Positions 16,307 to 24,657 of a DNA stretch of 64,000 bases are shown here, one piece after another; position 1 is the stretch's first letter; each line of letters starts with the position of its first letter. The translations under genes were made by a program, and so were the position numbers. The DNA comes from Nitrospira sp. MA-1. Lineage in GTDB: Bacteria; Nitrospirota; Nitrospiria; Nitrospirales; UBA8639. Below the pieces are notes generated by a model that worked only from the letters and a program-made list of their open reading frames with translations, had not been told where the DNA came from and made no database searches. Location: assembly GCA_032139905.1 (NCBI GenBank), contig JAQJDB010000001.1, positions 62,001 through 126,000 of the forward strand, in the 5' to 3' direction.

Positions 16307-17218
16307 CTAGAGGGAAGGATCCTCATCTATGGAAGATTCGTCCAGGACTTGAAGCAGAGTTTGTATCCGACCCGTCATGGGATTCCGTTCTTCCCGTTCA
16401 TAAATACTCAACAGATTCCGGAGCATGCGGGCAAGAATCAGACGCGTCGAACTCTTTTCTAAAAACTCAGGAGTATAGTCCAAACCGGATGCCGTAATAA
16501 ATTGCTCACAGTCCTGTTCCCGTAAGAATGCCCCACCGTTAAAACAATCCACAAATTGCGGGATAGGCTCTCCTTCAATCTTCACCAGGAAATGTCCCGG
16601 CATACCGACTCCGGAGAGGGGCAAATTTAAACGGTTTCCCACAAACACATAGATGGCCGAGAGAGAAATGGGGATCCCTTGCCGGGATTCGATGACCCGA
16701 TGCAGATAGCTATTATCGGGATCATGGTAATGGATGCGGTTGCCGGAAAATCCCTTGTCTTTAAAGAGGAACGCGCTGAGGAGTCTTGCCACTTTCCCTG
16801 GAGGAGCCTCTTCGGAATGCCATTTTTTTCGAAATTCTTCCGTGAGGAGATCTAGGCACTCCTGATAGTGGGGGATATCGACATCCGGATAGGCGATCTT
16901 GGCGATAAGGAATGCTCCCTGCTCCCAATCAATCTGCCGGGAGCAATGGGCAACGAACGTGCTGAATTCCTCTTTGAGTTGCTCAAAACGAATTTCATCT
17001 TTCACAAAAGCAACACGGGATTCCAATGCCGTATCATCAGCGCGGGCTTTTTCCAGAAACGGTAAGGCCGAGGGACCGATTCGGACGAATTCCTGTTGAA
17101 TCGTTTTGGCGACCTGTTCGTTGGGATCGGACAGCAAACGAAGCAGGGCTTGAATTTTTGTCTCTGAAGGTGAGTGCAAGAAGTTTTGTCCCGGGTAGAT
17201 ACGACAATGCCTCCCCAA
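16307..17218 (-). CDS. SirB1/transglutaminase-like family protein
   Basis: About 303 aa, with TTG as the only available upstream start; an internal TTG at codon 14 is equally possible. The N-terminal third is HEAT-like. The middle and C-terminal part matches the SirB1 N-terminal domain family: PDVDIPHYQECLDLL, FKDKGFSGNRIHYHDPDNSYL, VIESRQGIPISLSAIYVFVG, LPLSGVGMPGHFLVKI and FVDCFNGGAFL. The family has a transglutaminase-like fold of unclear enzymatic role. It is the last gene of a same-strand run with LON, ABC ATPase and permease genes. Confidence 0.8.
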   Translation of the reverse strand: MGRHCRIYPGQNFLHSPSETKIQALLRLLSDPNEQVAKTIQQEFVRIGPSALPFLEKARADDTALESRVAFVKDEIRFEQLKEEFSTFVAHCSRQIDWEQGAFLIAKIAYPDVDIPHYQECLDLLTEEFRKKWHSEEAPPGKVARLLSAFLFKDKGFSGNRIHYHDPDNSYLHRVIESRQGIPISLSAIYVFVGNRLNLPLSGVGMPGHFLVKIEGEPIPQFVDCFNGGAFLREQDCEQFITASGLDYTPEFLEKSSTRLILARMLRNLLSIYEREERNPMTGRIQTLLQVLDESSIDEDPSL

Positions 17219-17266
17219 AGAGGAAGAAACGTCTTATTGAGGAGTTGATAATTTGGGGAAAGGCCG

Positions 17267-18046
17267 TTAGCCGACGGAGCGCTTGAACGCGCGGGCTCCC
17301 CCATAGAGACACAGCCCGTCGAAGACGGCGAGAACGACTAGTGCGATGGCCACATGAGGGAGCGCTTCGCTCCAGCCGGTAAGAATCAATGGCCGTATGG
17401 CATCAATGACCCAGGTCATCGGATTAAAGAAAGCCAGTGATTTCATCCAACCCGGCATCGCCCCTAATGGGACGAGTGCGGAGCTGAGAAAGATCATCGG
17501 GAGCGAGAGGAAGCCAAGGACTGAGAAAAAATCTCCGTGACTTTTCACGGAAAACGCCATGGCCATGGAAATGGCGGTGAGCCCGACACCAAATAGCATC
17601 CCGATGACTAAAATGAGGGCGATTCCTAAAATCCCGGTTTCCGCACTCACGCCAAATAAAAAGGCCACTCCCAGAATAACCAGTATTTGCATGGCGGTGA
17701 TGGCCATCACAAAGAGAAACCGACTGAGGATGACGGACGATCGTCGGATGGGAGTTGCCATCAATCGCTCCAGAAACCCGTTTTCTTTATCAAACAGGAG
17801 GTCTACACCCCCTGCCAGCCCGTTATTGAGGACGGTCATCACGACGACGCCGGCTGCAAGGAAACTCATGTAATTCGGGGCTTGGACGACCTGTACATCG
17901 GCAGCACGTTGAAAAAGGTTGCCGAAAAAGATGAGCCAAAACAGCATGGGCTGAATTAGGGTAAACAGCATACTGAATTTTTCCCGGCTCAAACGCTTGA
18001 CCCATCGATTGGTCAGGGCAAGCACCTCTTGAATTTGCTCATTCAT
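17267..18046 (-). CDS. ABC-2 type exporter permease
   Basis: 259 aa from MNEQIQEVLALTNRW; the frame continues upstream into the ATPase gene, but GGAAAGG before this ATG and the family N-terminus favour it. Six hydrophobic segments are visible (for example MLFTLIQPMLFWLIFFGN, ILVILGVAFLFGVS, IALILVIGMLFGVGLTAI and IALVVLAVFDGLCLYGG). The ABC-2 motif LMATPIRRSSVILSR is present. It pairs with the upstream ATPase as a daunorubicin-resistance-type (DrrB-like) drug or lipid exporter in the inner membrane. Confidence 0.88.
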   Translation of the reverse strand: MNEQIQEVLALTNRWVKRLSREKFSMLFTLIQPMLFWLIFFGNLFQRAADVQVVQAPNYMSFLAAGVVVMTVLNNGLAGGVDLLFDKENGFLERLMATPIRRSSVILSRFLFVMAITAMQILVILGVAFLFGVSAETGILGIALILVIGMLFGVGLTAISMAMAFSVKSHGDFFSVLGFLSLPMIFLSSALVPLGAMPGWMKSLAFFNPMTWVIDAIRPLILTGWSEALPHVAIALVVLAVFDGLCLYGGARAFKRSVG

Positions 18047-18089
18047 GGAGAAACCTTTCCAGAACAGTGAAAATCTATAGGATATGATT

Positions 18090-19064
18090 TTAGGTCGTGG
18101 GTTCAGGGGGTTGGTCTGTGAGGGACCGGCCTGTGTGAGCCACAAACACGTCGTCTAGTCGCGGCCGATGATATTCGATTCCGTCGAGGCGACATCCTAC
18201 TCGATTGGTCGTCTCGAGGATAGCAGGCAATGCCTTCTCGGGAGCATCGACACGGATATCAAGACCCTGTGGAGTAGGACGAATGGCACGCACGAAGGGT
18301 AAAGCTTTCAGTGCGGTTGAGAGGGTTTCAACGACCTGAGGCGCAGGATCTCCAAGAGTGAGCCAGACACCATCTCCACCCAGGCTGGCCTTGAGATCCT
18401 TTGGAGAGCCAATGGCGCGAATTTCTCCCCGATCAATGATGGCGATTCGATCACAAAGCTGATCGGCTTCATCCAGGTAATTGGTGGTCATGACAATGGT
18501 CATGCCCTGCTCGCGCAATTGCCGGAGGTATTGCCAAATATTGAGGCGGCTCTGAACGTCAAGCCCAAGCGTGGGTTCGTCCAGAAAAAGTACTTTGGGA
18601 TTCGGCAACAAGCCGCAGGCGATATCTAATTTTCGTTTCATCCCGCCGGAATAGCCTTTAGCCACGCGATCGGCATGTTCCTCCAGATCGACCAGCTTCA
18701 AAAGCGATGCAATCCTGGTGAGGGCTTCATTCTTTGGGAGATGATAGAGATCCGCGAGCAACAGCAGATGTTCCCGTCCGGTAAGAAAGCGGTCGATGGC
18801 CCGTTCCTGAGGCACGTAGCCGATCAGCCGTCGAATGGTATCGGCTTCTTTGACGACATCATGTCCGAAGATCGTTGCGGTTCCGGATGTGGGGCTCAGG
18901 GTCGTAATTAAAATTCGAAGCGTGGTGCTTTTCCCTGCCCCGTTGGGTCCCAGGAGGCCAAAAATTTCCCCTTGCGTGACGGACAAGGAGAGATCCTTCA
19001 CCGCGGTCACGGTGTCGTAGGTTTTCCCCAGCCCTTTAACCTCAATGGCAACGGCATCAGACAT
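18090..19064 (-). CDS. ABC transporter ATP-binding protein (DrrA-type)
   Basis: 324 aa with Walker A GPNGAGKST (about residue 40), Q-loop YVPQERAID, signature YSGGMKRKLD, Walker B VLFLDEPTLGLD, and an H-switch replaced by N in IVMTTNYLDEADQ (TTNYLDEA is common in DrrA-type proteins). A C-terminal regulatory extension follows (about 225-324). It energises the permease encoded next. Its ribosome site AAGGATAA overlaps the stop of the LON gene, implying translational coupling. Confidence 0.93.
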   Translation of the reverse strand: MSDAVAIEVKGLGKTYDTVTAVKDLSLSVTQGEIFGLLGPNGAGKSTTLRILITTLSPTSGTATIFGHDVVKEADTIRRLIGYVPQERAIDRFLTGREHLLLLADLYHLPKNEALTRIASLLKLVDLEEHADRVAKGYSGGMKRKLDIACGLLPNPKVLFLDEPTLGLDVQSRLNIWQYLRQLREQGMTIVMTTNYLDEADQLCDRIAIIDRGEIRAIGSPKDLKASLGGDGVWLTLGDPAPQVVETLSTALKALPFVRAIRPTPQGLDIRVDAPEKALPAILETTNRVGCRLDGIEYHRPRLDDVFVAHTGRSLTDQPPEPTT

Positions 19065-19070
19065 GGTGTG

Positions 19071-19730
19071 TTATCCTTGTGCCGTTCGAAGATCGGCAAG
19101 TTTAAAGCGGATCAGGTCAATCAGGCGGCGAGCTTGCTGGACGAGATGGCCGGATTCAAGTAAAAATTGTTTTTCCACGGGTGACAAATCAAGACCGGCT
19201 GAAAGGTTATGAACAAGAATGGAATCCGTGAGTTTGCCAGAAGCGATCACCTGACACAACTCATGAGCTTTTTTCCAGGTGAGATATTCTTGGGTGACCT
19301 GCTCCAGATTGATGCGGGTCTCAATGTCCAGGGAGGCCGCGCCCCTTTGGGCATAGGGAATAATTTGTGCTTGTCGGTAGGGCGTCGAGACTTCTTGTTC
19401 CTCAAAGGTGCATCGCTGAAGACCTTGCAAGACAATGTTAAACCGGCCGTCAGGGAGTTTGTGTGAGCTGATAATTCGCCCCACACATCCGATAGGGTAA
19501 ATCGGGGGACTTTCCTCATACTCGTCTTCCCAGCCCTCTTTGAGCAGGGCCATCCCGATGCAATCCCCCTGAGCGGATGCCTGTCGAACCATTTCACGGT
19601 ATCGGGGTTCAAAGATGTGTAATGGCAAATAGGTTTCAGGGAAAAAAACCGTGGTGGGTAGTGGGAAAATCGGCACGATGTCCGGTATCGGAAAGGTGTC
19701 GGATTCGGCCGATGGGAAATCTGAAGACAT
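19071..19730 (-). CDS. LON N-terminal (substrate-binding) domain protein
   Basis: 219 aa from MSSDFPSAES; the open frame extends 35 codons further but that part is not family-like. It has the LON/PUA-like domain of Lon protease without ATPase or protease domains: IVPIFPLPTTVFFPETYLPLHIFEPRYREMV, GDCIGMALLKEG, GCVGRIISSHKLPDGRFNIVLQG. Stand-alone LON proteins are widespread; the biochemical role is unknown but probably binding of proteins or peptides. It is first in the run LON-ATPase-permease-SirB1-like. Confidence 0.87.
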   Translation of the reverse strand: MSSDFPSAESDTFPIPDIVPIFPLPTTVFFPETYLPLHIFEPRYREMVRQASAQGDCIGMALLKEGWEDEYEESPPIYPIGCVGRIISSHKLPDGRFNIVLQGLQRCTFEEQEVSTPYRQAQIIPYAQRGAASLDIETRINLEQVTQEYLTWKKAHELCQVIASGKLTDSILVHNLSAGLDLSPVEKQFLLESGHLVQQARRLIDLIRFKLADLRTAQG

Positions 19731-19911
19731 GCGGTACGATAGCGGAGAATTTTCGAGAAAGTCAACGTAAAATAGTGGCTCCACGTGTTTCAATAAAATG
19801 AGAAAATCCTTGCGGGGAAAGGGATTTGTACGCAATGAAAGGTCGTGGTATAACCGGAAGCATGAAGTGGACGAAGGCCTTCACCCACGCGATGGTTATA
19901 CAGGTCAGGAG

Positions 19912-21054
19912 GTGAGAGCGAGATCCTGGTGGTTCGAGATTTCGTTCCTGATCATATTCCCGCTACTGGGGATTTCGTCGGTTTTTGCAGAGACCTCCAA
20001 CGTTGGACTTCACGAATTTGCTCCTGCCCGCCCTGGATACGCCTATGTATTCCCGCGGGATCATGGCAGTCATGAGCAGTTTCAGACAGAGTGGTGGTAT
20101 TTTACCGGACATCTGTCGAGCACGAATGGTCGACGGTTTGGTTACGAACTGACATTTTTTCGTCGCGGAATCGACTCACCTGATGCCTGGAGCAATCCTT
20201 CTGCATGGGCCATGCGACATTTGTACTTTGCCCATTTCGCCTTGACCGACGAAGCGAACGAGCAATTCGGGTTTTCCGAAAAGCTCAGTCGTGCCGGAAT
20301 CAAGAAGGCCGGAGCCGAAGCGGATCGGTTGAATGTGTGGATCGATCGGTGGTCGGTGAAGACGGTGGCCCCCGATCATCGACAATTTCATCTTCAGGCG
20401 AAGGCCGAGGATTTTTCCATTGATTTGACGCTCGAATCAAGTAAACCTCCCGTTACTCATGGCACAGATGGCGTAAGCCGGAAAGGCCAGCATCCAGAAG
20501 ATACCTCCCATTATTATTCATTGACCCGTCTTCAGACGGCAGGATCGGTGGTGGTACAGGGGACACCGCTGGCAGTCAACGGCGTGAGTTGGATGGACCA
20601 CGAGTTTGGATCTGCTGACCTTTCGGAAGGTCTCGTTGGATGGGATTGGTTCAGCCTGCAACTTGAGAATGACTATGACATTATGGCCTATGGGCTTCGC
20701 CGTGCGGATGGAACGTTTGATCCTGCCTCCAGTGGAACGCTGGTGAGACCAAATGGATCGTCGACATCCCTTTCCCTTGAAGAGATTAAGGTAAGCGTAC
20801 ATGGCTATTGGACGAGTCCGCTCAGTGGGGCGCGGTATCCCAATCAATGGACGTTGTCCATTCCTTCTGAAAAGGTTGAGTTGAACATTTCCCCCAGAAT
20901 GGCCAATCAAGAACTCGTAACCAGGCGTAGTACCGATGTGACGTATTGGGAAGGAGCTGTGGATGTCACTGGGCTTTGGAAGGGAGAGGAAATTCATGGC
21001 CAGGGCTATGTTGAACTGACCGGATATGCCGAACCATACCGCCCTGGACAATAA
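19912..21054 (+). CDS. exported CrtC/AttH-like lipocalin-domain protein
   Basis: About 380 aa if started at the GTG at 19912, just before a signal peptide (WWFEISFLIIFPLLGISSVFA); the frame is open from 19798. The body matches predicted secreted hydrolases of COG5621: FPRDHGSHEQFQTEWWYFTGHL, RFGYELTFFRRGI, YFAHFALTDE, VNGVSWMDHEFGS, GWDWFSLQLENDYDIMAYGLR. The family has a two-domain lipocalin fold related to carotenoid 1,2-hydratase (CrtC) and AttH. Many members are periplasmic and of unknown substrate. A plain CrtC call is not justified. No ABC or lol-type partner adjoins it on this strand. Confidence 0.8.
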   Translation: MRARSWWFEISFLIIFPLLGISSVFAETSNVGLHEFAPARPGYAYVFPRDHGSHEQFQTEWWYFTGHLSSTNGRRFGYELTFFRRGIDSPDAWSNPSAWAMRHLYFAHFALTDEANEQFGFSEKLSRAGIKKAGAEADRLNVWIDRWSVKTVAPDHRQFHLQAKAEDFSIDLTLESSKPPVTHGTDGVSRKGQHPEDTSHYYSLTRLQTAGSVVVQGTPLAVNGVSWMDHEFGSADLSEGLVGWDWFSLQLENDYDIMAYGLRRADGTFDPASSGTLVRPNGSSTSLSLEEIKVSVHGYWTSPLSGARYPNQWTLSIPSEKVELNISPRMANQELVTRRSTDVTYWEGAVDVTGLWKGEEIHGQGYVELTGYAEPYRPGQ

Positions 21055-21055
21055 G

Positions 21056-21200
21056 GGGGCTGTTGAAAAAAGCCGCCAGCGGCGTTCTCGTCATTTTTCC
21101 GTGCTCACGTACTGGAAGTACGCTCTGCGCGCAAAAATGACTGCGGCCTTGCTGGACGAACCCTTCGAAAGGCTCAGGGCATGCTTTTTTGAACCGCCCC
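21056..21200. repeat. long palindromic intergenic element (REP/MITE-like)
   Basis: GGGGCTGTTGAAAAAAGC (21056-21073) is an inverted repeat of 21183-21200 (16 of 18 match). Nested inside are TCATTTTT/AAAAATGA, an apical CGTAC-TGGAA-GTACG hairpin and partly complementary CCGCCAGC/GCTGG arms. The whole 145 bp therefore folds into one long hairpin. The right arm carries an extra ACCCTTCGAAAGGCTCAGGGC block with its own small hairpin. It lies directly after a stop codon, as such elements usually do. I recall close relatives as abundant repeats in Nitrospira genomes; that is memory, not a search. Confidence 0.8.
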
Positions 21201-21314
21201 GATGCCTCGTGCACCGTGCTTGTGGGTCAATATGCTCTTGGAAATTATTATTATTATTGAACACTCCCATAAGGTGTGAGCTCTTGCCATTTAATAATGA
21301 AGGATGGTTCTAAG

Positions 21315-22343
21315 ATGTTCCGCGCTCATTGGATTTTCGTTGTTTTTTTGATGTTCGGACTGGCGGCCTGCGGGCAACGAAGCGATACCATTGTGTCCAT
21401 TGCCTTACATCCCACGAAACCCAACATTGTGTATGTTGCGACGGATGAAGCGGTCTATAAATCTTCGGATACGGGAGCCACATGGACCAGATTTGCCGGC
21501 GAACTAGCCCGGACGCGAGTGATTTGTCTTGCCCTTGATCCCCAGTTGTCCGCCACCGTGTTTGCCGGAACGATGGGCGATGGAACCTATAAAAGCCCCG
21601 ATGGGGGAAGAACGTGGCATCCCTATAACTCCGGGATTCAGAAAGGCACGATCTCGGCTATTGTCAATCAGATTGTATTTAATCCTCTGGGAACGGAGAT
21701 GGTATATGCGGGAACGACCGTTGGGGTGTTTCGAAGTTTGGATGGCGGTCGACATTGGACCGAACGGATGCAGGGAATGACGGAGGTGAGTTTTGTGGTG
21801 ACCCTGGCCATCGATCCTCAGCGTCCAAACGTCTTGTATGCGGGGACTACCGGAGGCGTCTATCGCACCATCAATGCCACGGAAAGTTGGGAGAAATCAT
21901 CAACGGGAATGGTGGCTTCAGATGCCAAAATGGCCTCAATGGCGTTGGGAGTCAATGGAATCGTGGTTGACCCAACGAATAGTGACGTGGTGTATGCAGG
22001 GACCACGGACGGGTTATATAAATCAACGGACCAGGCCGAGCATTGGACAAAAATCGGAGGAAGTATTCAACACGCCTATATTAGTGCCATCCAATTGGAT
22101 CCCACTAACCCTTCCATTCTGTATATGGCGACGAGTGATCGGGTTCAAAAAAGTGAGGACGGAGGAGAGACCTGGCAACCGAAAATTAAGGGATTGGAGG
22201 CAGCCAGTATTCGTAGTCTTCAGATGAGCCCCTTGGATCCACGCATTCTGTATGTTGGCACCAATGGAGGGGGGCTGTATCGAAGTATGGATGCCGGAGA
22301 ATCCTGGATCCGATTACCTCTGGTTCCTGCCCCAAGTGAGTAG
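21315..22343 (+). CDS. beta-propeller (BNR/sortilin-like repeat) lipoprotein
   Basis: 342 aa from the ATG at 21315 (AAGGATGG about 8 nt upstream). A signal peptide with lipobox GLAACG gives a lipidated Cys at about residue 18. Six to seven propeller blades follow, each with the pattern P(T/N)NPxxVYAGTxxGxYKSxDxGxTW, for example VYVATDEAVYKSSDTGATWT and LYVGTNGGGLYRSMDAGESW. Such YCF48/VPS10-type propellers in outer-membrane or periplasmic lipoproteins mediate assembly or binding. The substrate is unknown. Confidence 0.85.
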   Translation: MFRAHWIFVVFLMFGLAACGQRSDTIVSIALHPTKPNIVYVATDEAVYKSSDTGATWTRFAGELARTRVICLALDPQLSATVFAGTMGDGTYKSPDGGRTWHPYNSGIQKGTISAIVNQIVFNPLGTEMVYAGTTVGVFRSLDGGRHWTERMQGMTEVSFVVTLAIDPQRPNVLYAGTTGGVYRTINATESWEKSSTGMVASDAKMASMALGVNGIVVDPTNSDVVYAGTTDGLYKSTDQAEHWTKIGGSIQHAYISAIQLDPTNPSILYMATSDRVQKSEDGGETWQPKIKGLEAASIRSLQMSPLDPRILYVGTNGGGLYRSMDAGESWIRLPLVPAPSE

Positions 22344-22368
22344 TCGCCAGGGTTAGATGCTTTTTCCC

Positions 22369-22782
22369 CTACCGTGCTCTGATGCGTATTTGAGGGTGTC
22401 CTTTCGCCCTTTGAAGGATTCCGGAAGCAGAAATGCGAGGTCCTTCATGACTTTGGCTCCCTAGGTTGGGCCGAAGTGTGAGGTTGGTGCTCCATCCTTC
22501 GAGAGAATTGGACCAGTGGCGAGTCCAACTGGTGGTAATCAAATCTAATCCGATGGTTTCACGAATGCCATTGAACCGCTCCCCTTCCCCATTAAATTCA
22601 GTAAAGCGAAATATGGAGAATCCGGTAGCAAAGACCGGTTCCTTATCGGGGCAGTTCAGCGCTCCCCAATGAATACCTGGTGCGGAAATTTCGGCTCTGG
22701 CCGGTTGTGGAGATATCCACCAACTCAAACAGGTGATCAGGATGATGAACAAAGTCAAAGATGAATGAAACCGGCAAGCCAT
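22369..22782 (-). CDS. small exported protein, perhaps C-terminally truncated
   Basis: 137 aa from MACRFHSS. The signal peptide is LFIILITCLSWWISPQPARA. The mature part (GIHWGALNCPDKEPVFATGF, TWTRHWSNS, WSTNLTLRPNLG) has beta-barrel-like alternation, but after about residue 105 it turns basic and unstructured (ILQRAKGHPQIRIRAR). A +1 shift there gives a different acceptable frame, so a frameshift may have occurred near 22450. No family recognised. It is convergent with the propeller lipoprotein. Confidence 0.5.
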   Translation of the reverse strand: MACRFHSSLTLFIILITCLSWWISPQPARAEISAPGIHWGALNCPDKEPVFATGFSIFRFTEFNGEGERFNGIRETIGLDLITTSWTRHWSNSLEGWSTNLTLRPNLGSQSHEGPRISASGILQRAKGHPQIRIRAR

Positions 22783-22964
22783 AGTCAAGGAGATGAGGCG
22801 TTCAATATCAGCGAGGGGTAGTTTGATGATTTCCAGAACAACGGCAATGTCTTGGAGCATCTGCCCTATAGTGGGGGATTACCCTATTGGCAGGCTTACG
22901 CATGAGATGTCCGGACTTTACGAGATATACCCAATATGGGATGAATCAGTGAGGAGGGAGGAAA

Positions 22965-23357
22965 TCAGAAATCGAGAGCCTCGTTTACTTTTTCGACAAG
23001 CTCACGGAAATTACAGGGCTTGTCAATAATCGCATAGGCGCCAAGTCCCATGGCTTTGTGCTTGTGTATTTCGTCAATGACTCCGCTGAGCAGGATTACC
23101 CGAGGGGTTCTGCCGTTCAAGGTCCGGTTGACTCGTTCCAACAGAGTCAGTCCACTCATAATAGGCATGTGATAGTCAGCAAGGACGAGATCTACATGGT
23201 TTTCTTCCAACCATGCGAGTGCAGCCGCGCCGTTTTCCGACTCAGCGCATTCAATTCCCGAGGATTCTAATGCCCCCCGCACAGTTCGGCGGACAGCAGG
23301 TTCATCATCCACAATCAGCACATGTTTTTTGAGAGAGGGAGACCGTTTGTTCACCAC
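22965..23357 (-). CDS. single-domain response regulator
   Basis: About 130 aa from a GTG at 23357 preceded by AGAGGAA; the longer frame would need a TTG. A complete REC domain is seen: acidic pocket VDDEP, phospho-acceptor D in LVLADYHMP, T/S in VILLSGV, K in IIDKPCN. There is no output domain, so it acts CheY-like through protein contacts. No histidine kinase is nearby. The 240 bp upstream are AT-rich and gene-free. Confidence 0.88.
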   Translation of the reverse strand: MVNKRSPSLKKHVLIVDDEPAVRRTVRGALESSGIECAESENGAAALAWLEENHVDLVLADYHMPIMSGLTLLERVNRTLNGRTPRVILLSGVIDEIHKHKAMGLGAYAIIDKPCNFRELVEKVNEALDF

Positions 23358-23649
23358 GATGTGTTCCTCTGAAACACCATAAGAACATTCAACTTTTTCT
23401 CGGGACAAGTCGGCCGGTTGTTTTGGGAAAGTTTATTCTATTTTTGCATACGTAATGTGACTTGGGGAATACCCTCACCATATATCTTGTGTAGATTTTT
23501 ATCAACTACACAATGATTAAATATTCGGCAAAATGATGAAGGTGTAGTGAATGATGCTGCATCACAAATAATCAATAACTTACGCACAGGATTGTCCACA
23601 ATTTTGGTGGATGGGATAAGTTGAAATAATTGGCTAAAAAGCGGGAGAG

Positions 23650-24135
23650 TTACACTTGGGTTTTTTGAAGGCAGGATCCGGACAATTGCGATTTGACTGA
23701 TTCATAAATTTTACTTCCTGGCAGAAGTTCTATCCCAGGTATCCCGGACGCAATCGCCTGCTGGACAGCTAAACGGGCGACTCTCATGCGTGGGATTGTC
23801 TGAGAGGGGAGCGCTTCTTGAAGAGCGATGAAAGTCACAGGAGGAATCTTGACAGAAAAGAGATCCCCGTCAGGTGAGGAAAAGATAAAGCATTCGATGT
23901 TTGAAGACCCGACACGATAGGTCAATTTAAATGTGATGTTGTGGGGCTGGAGGGAGTCATCATCAGAGGGAAATTGCTGAAAGGTGTTTTCGACAATATC
24001 CGGGGATACGCCAGAGGGAATACCAGGGATCCACTCGGGAATGGTTGAAAGGCCACGGTGGCAATAGCCCGTGGGGGTTTTCGCCACTCGCCAGGTGACG
24101 CCTTCGATGAAAAATGACAGAATTCGTAAAGCCAT
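23650..24135 (-). CDS. hypothetical protein
   Basis: 161 aa from MALRILSFF; not exported, mixed composition with beta-rich centre (SLQPHNITFKLTYRV, IECFIFSSPDGDLFSVKIP) and a helical end (RMRVARLAVQQAIASG). Codon use resembles the surrounding genes, supporting expression, but the start has no clear ribosome site and I recognise no family. Confidence 0.55.
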   Translation of the reverse strand: MALRILSFFIEGVTWRVAKTPTGYCHRGLSTIPEWIPGIPSGVSPDIVENTFQQFPSDDDSLQPHNITFKLTYRVGSSNIECFIFSSPDGDLFSVKIPPVTFIALQEALPSQTIPRMRVARLAVQQAIASGIPGIELLPGSKIYESVKSQLSGSCLQKTQV

Positions 24136-24138
24136 CAC

Positions 24139-24657
24139 AATTTTAGGAAGTGAGAGTATATCGTTCCTGCAGGCCTTACGGCCGAATCAGGCAATTCACT
24201 AGCATACTAGGGAAGCGGGGGCTCAAGCAATTCCAGCCACTTTTGATACGATGGAAAGACAATGTGAGAAATGGGTTGGCCTTGTTTTATTTGACCTGTT
24301 TTGTAAGATTAAGGAGAAAAAGTCAGGGAATTTACTCCGTGAAGGCACCATTTGTGGTATTTTAGGAGCTTCCGTTCTCTGTAGCTTGCTTCGGCGTTAC
24401 CGTATGAGAACTGTAATCGATTGATCCCCTGAATACCCAGCTGCTTGAGGGATCTTCTAATTTTACATAAGATTTTCATTTGTAAATTTTCCCCCACCAT
24501 ATGGAAGGTATCTCCAATTTCTTTCCTTATTCTAATGTGACTATTTGGAAAGTAAATCTGGTCCGGACCTTTTTTGAACGGGGTTCAGGAAAAAATTCTT
24601 ATCTGGCCTACACATGCGTATTTTTACAAAAGAAATGATAACGAAGGGAACATTGCT
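24139..24657. other. spacer of about 520 bp
   Basis: AT-rich, especially 24290-24600. A 57-codon frame 24251-24424 (MERQCEKWVGLVLFDLFC...) is coding-like but has no ribosome site, so it is not called as a gene. The promoter of the lipoprotein at 24658 must lie in the last 150 bp. Confidence 0.4.
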
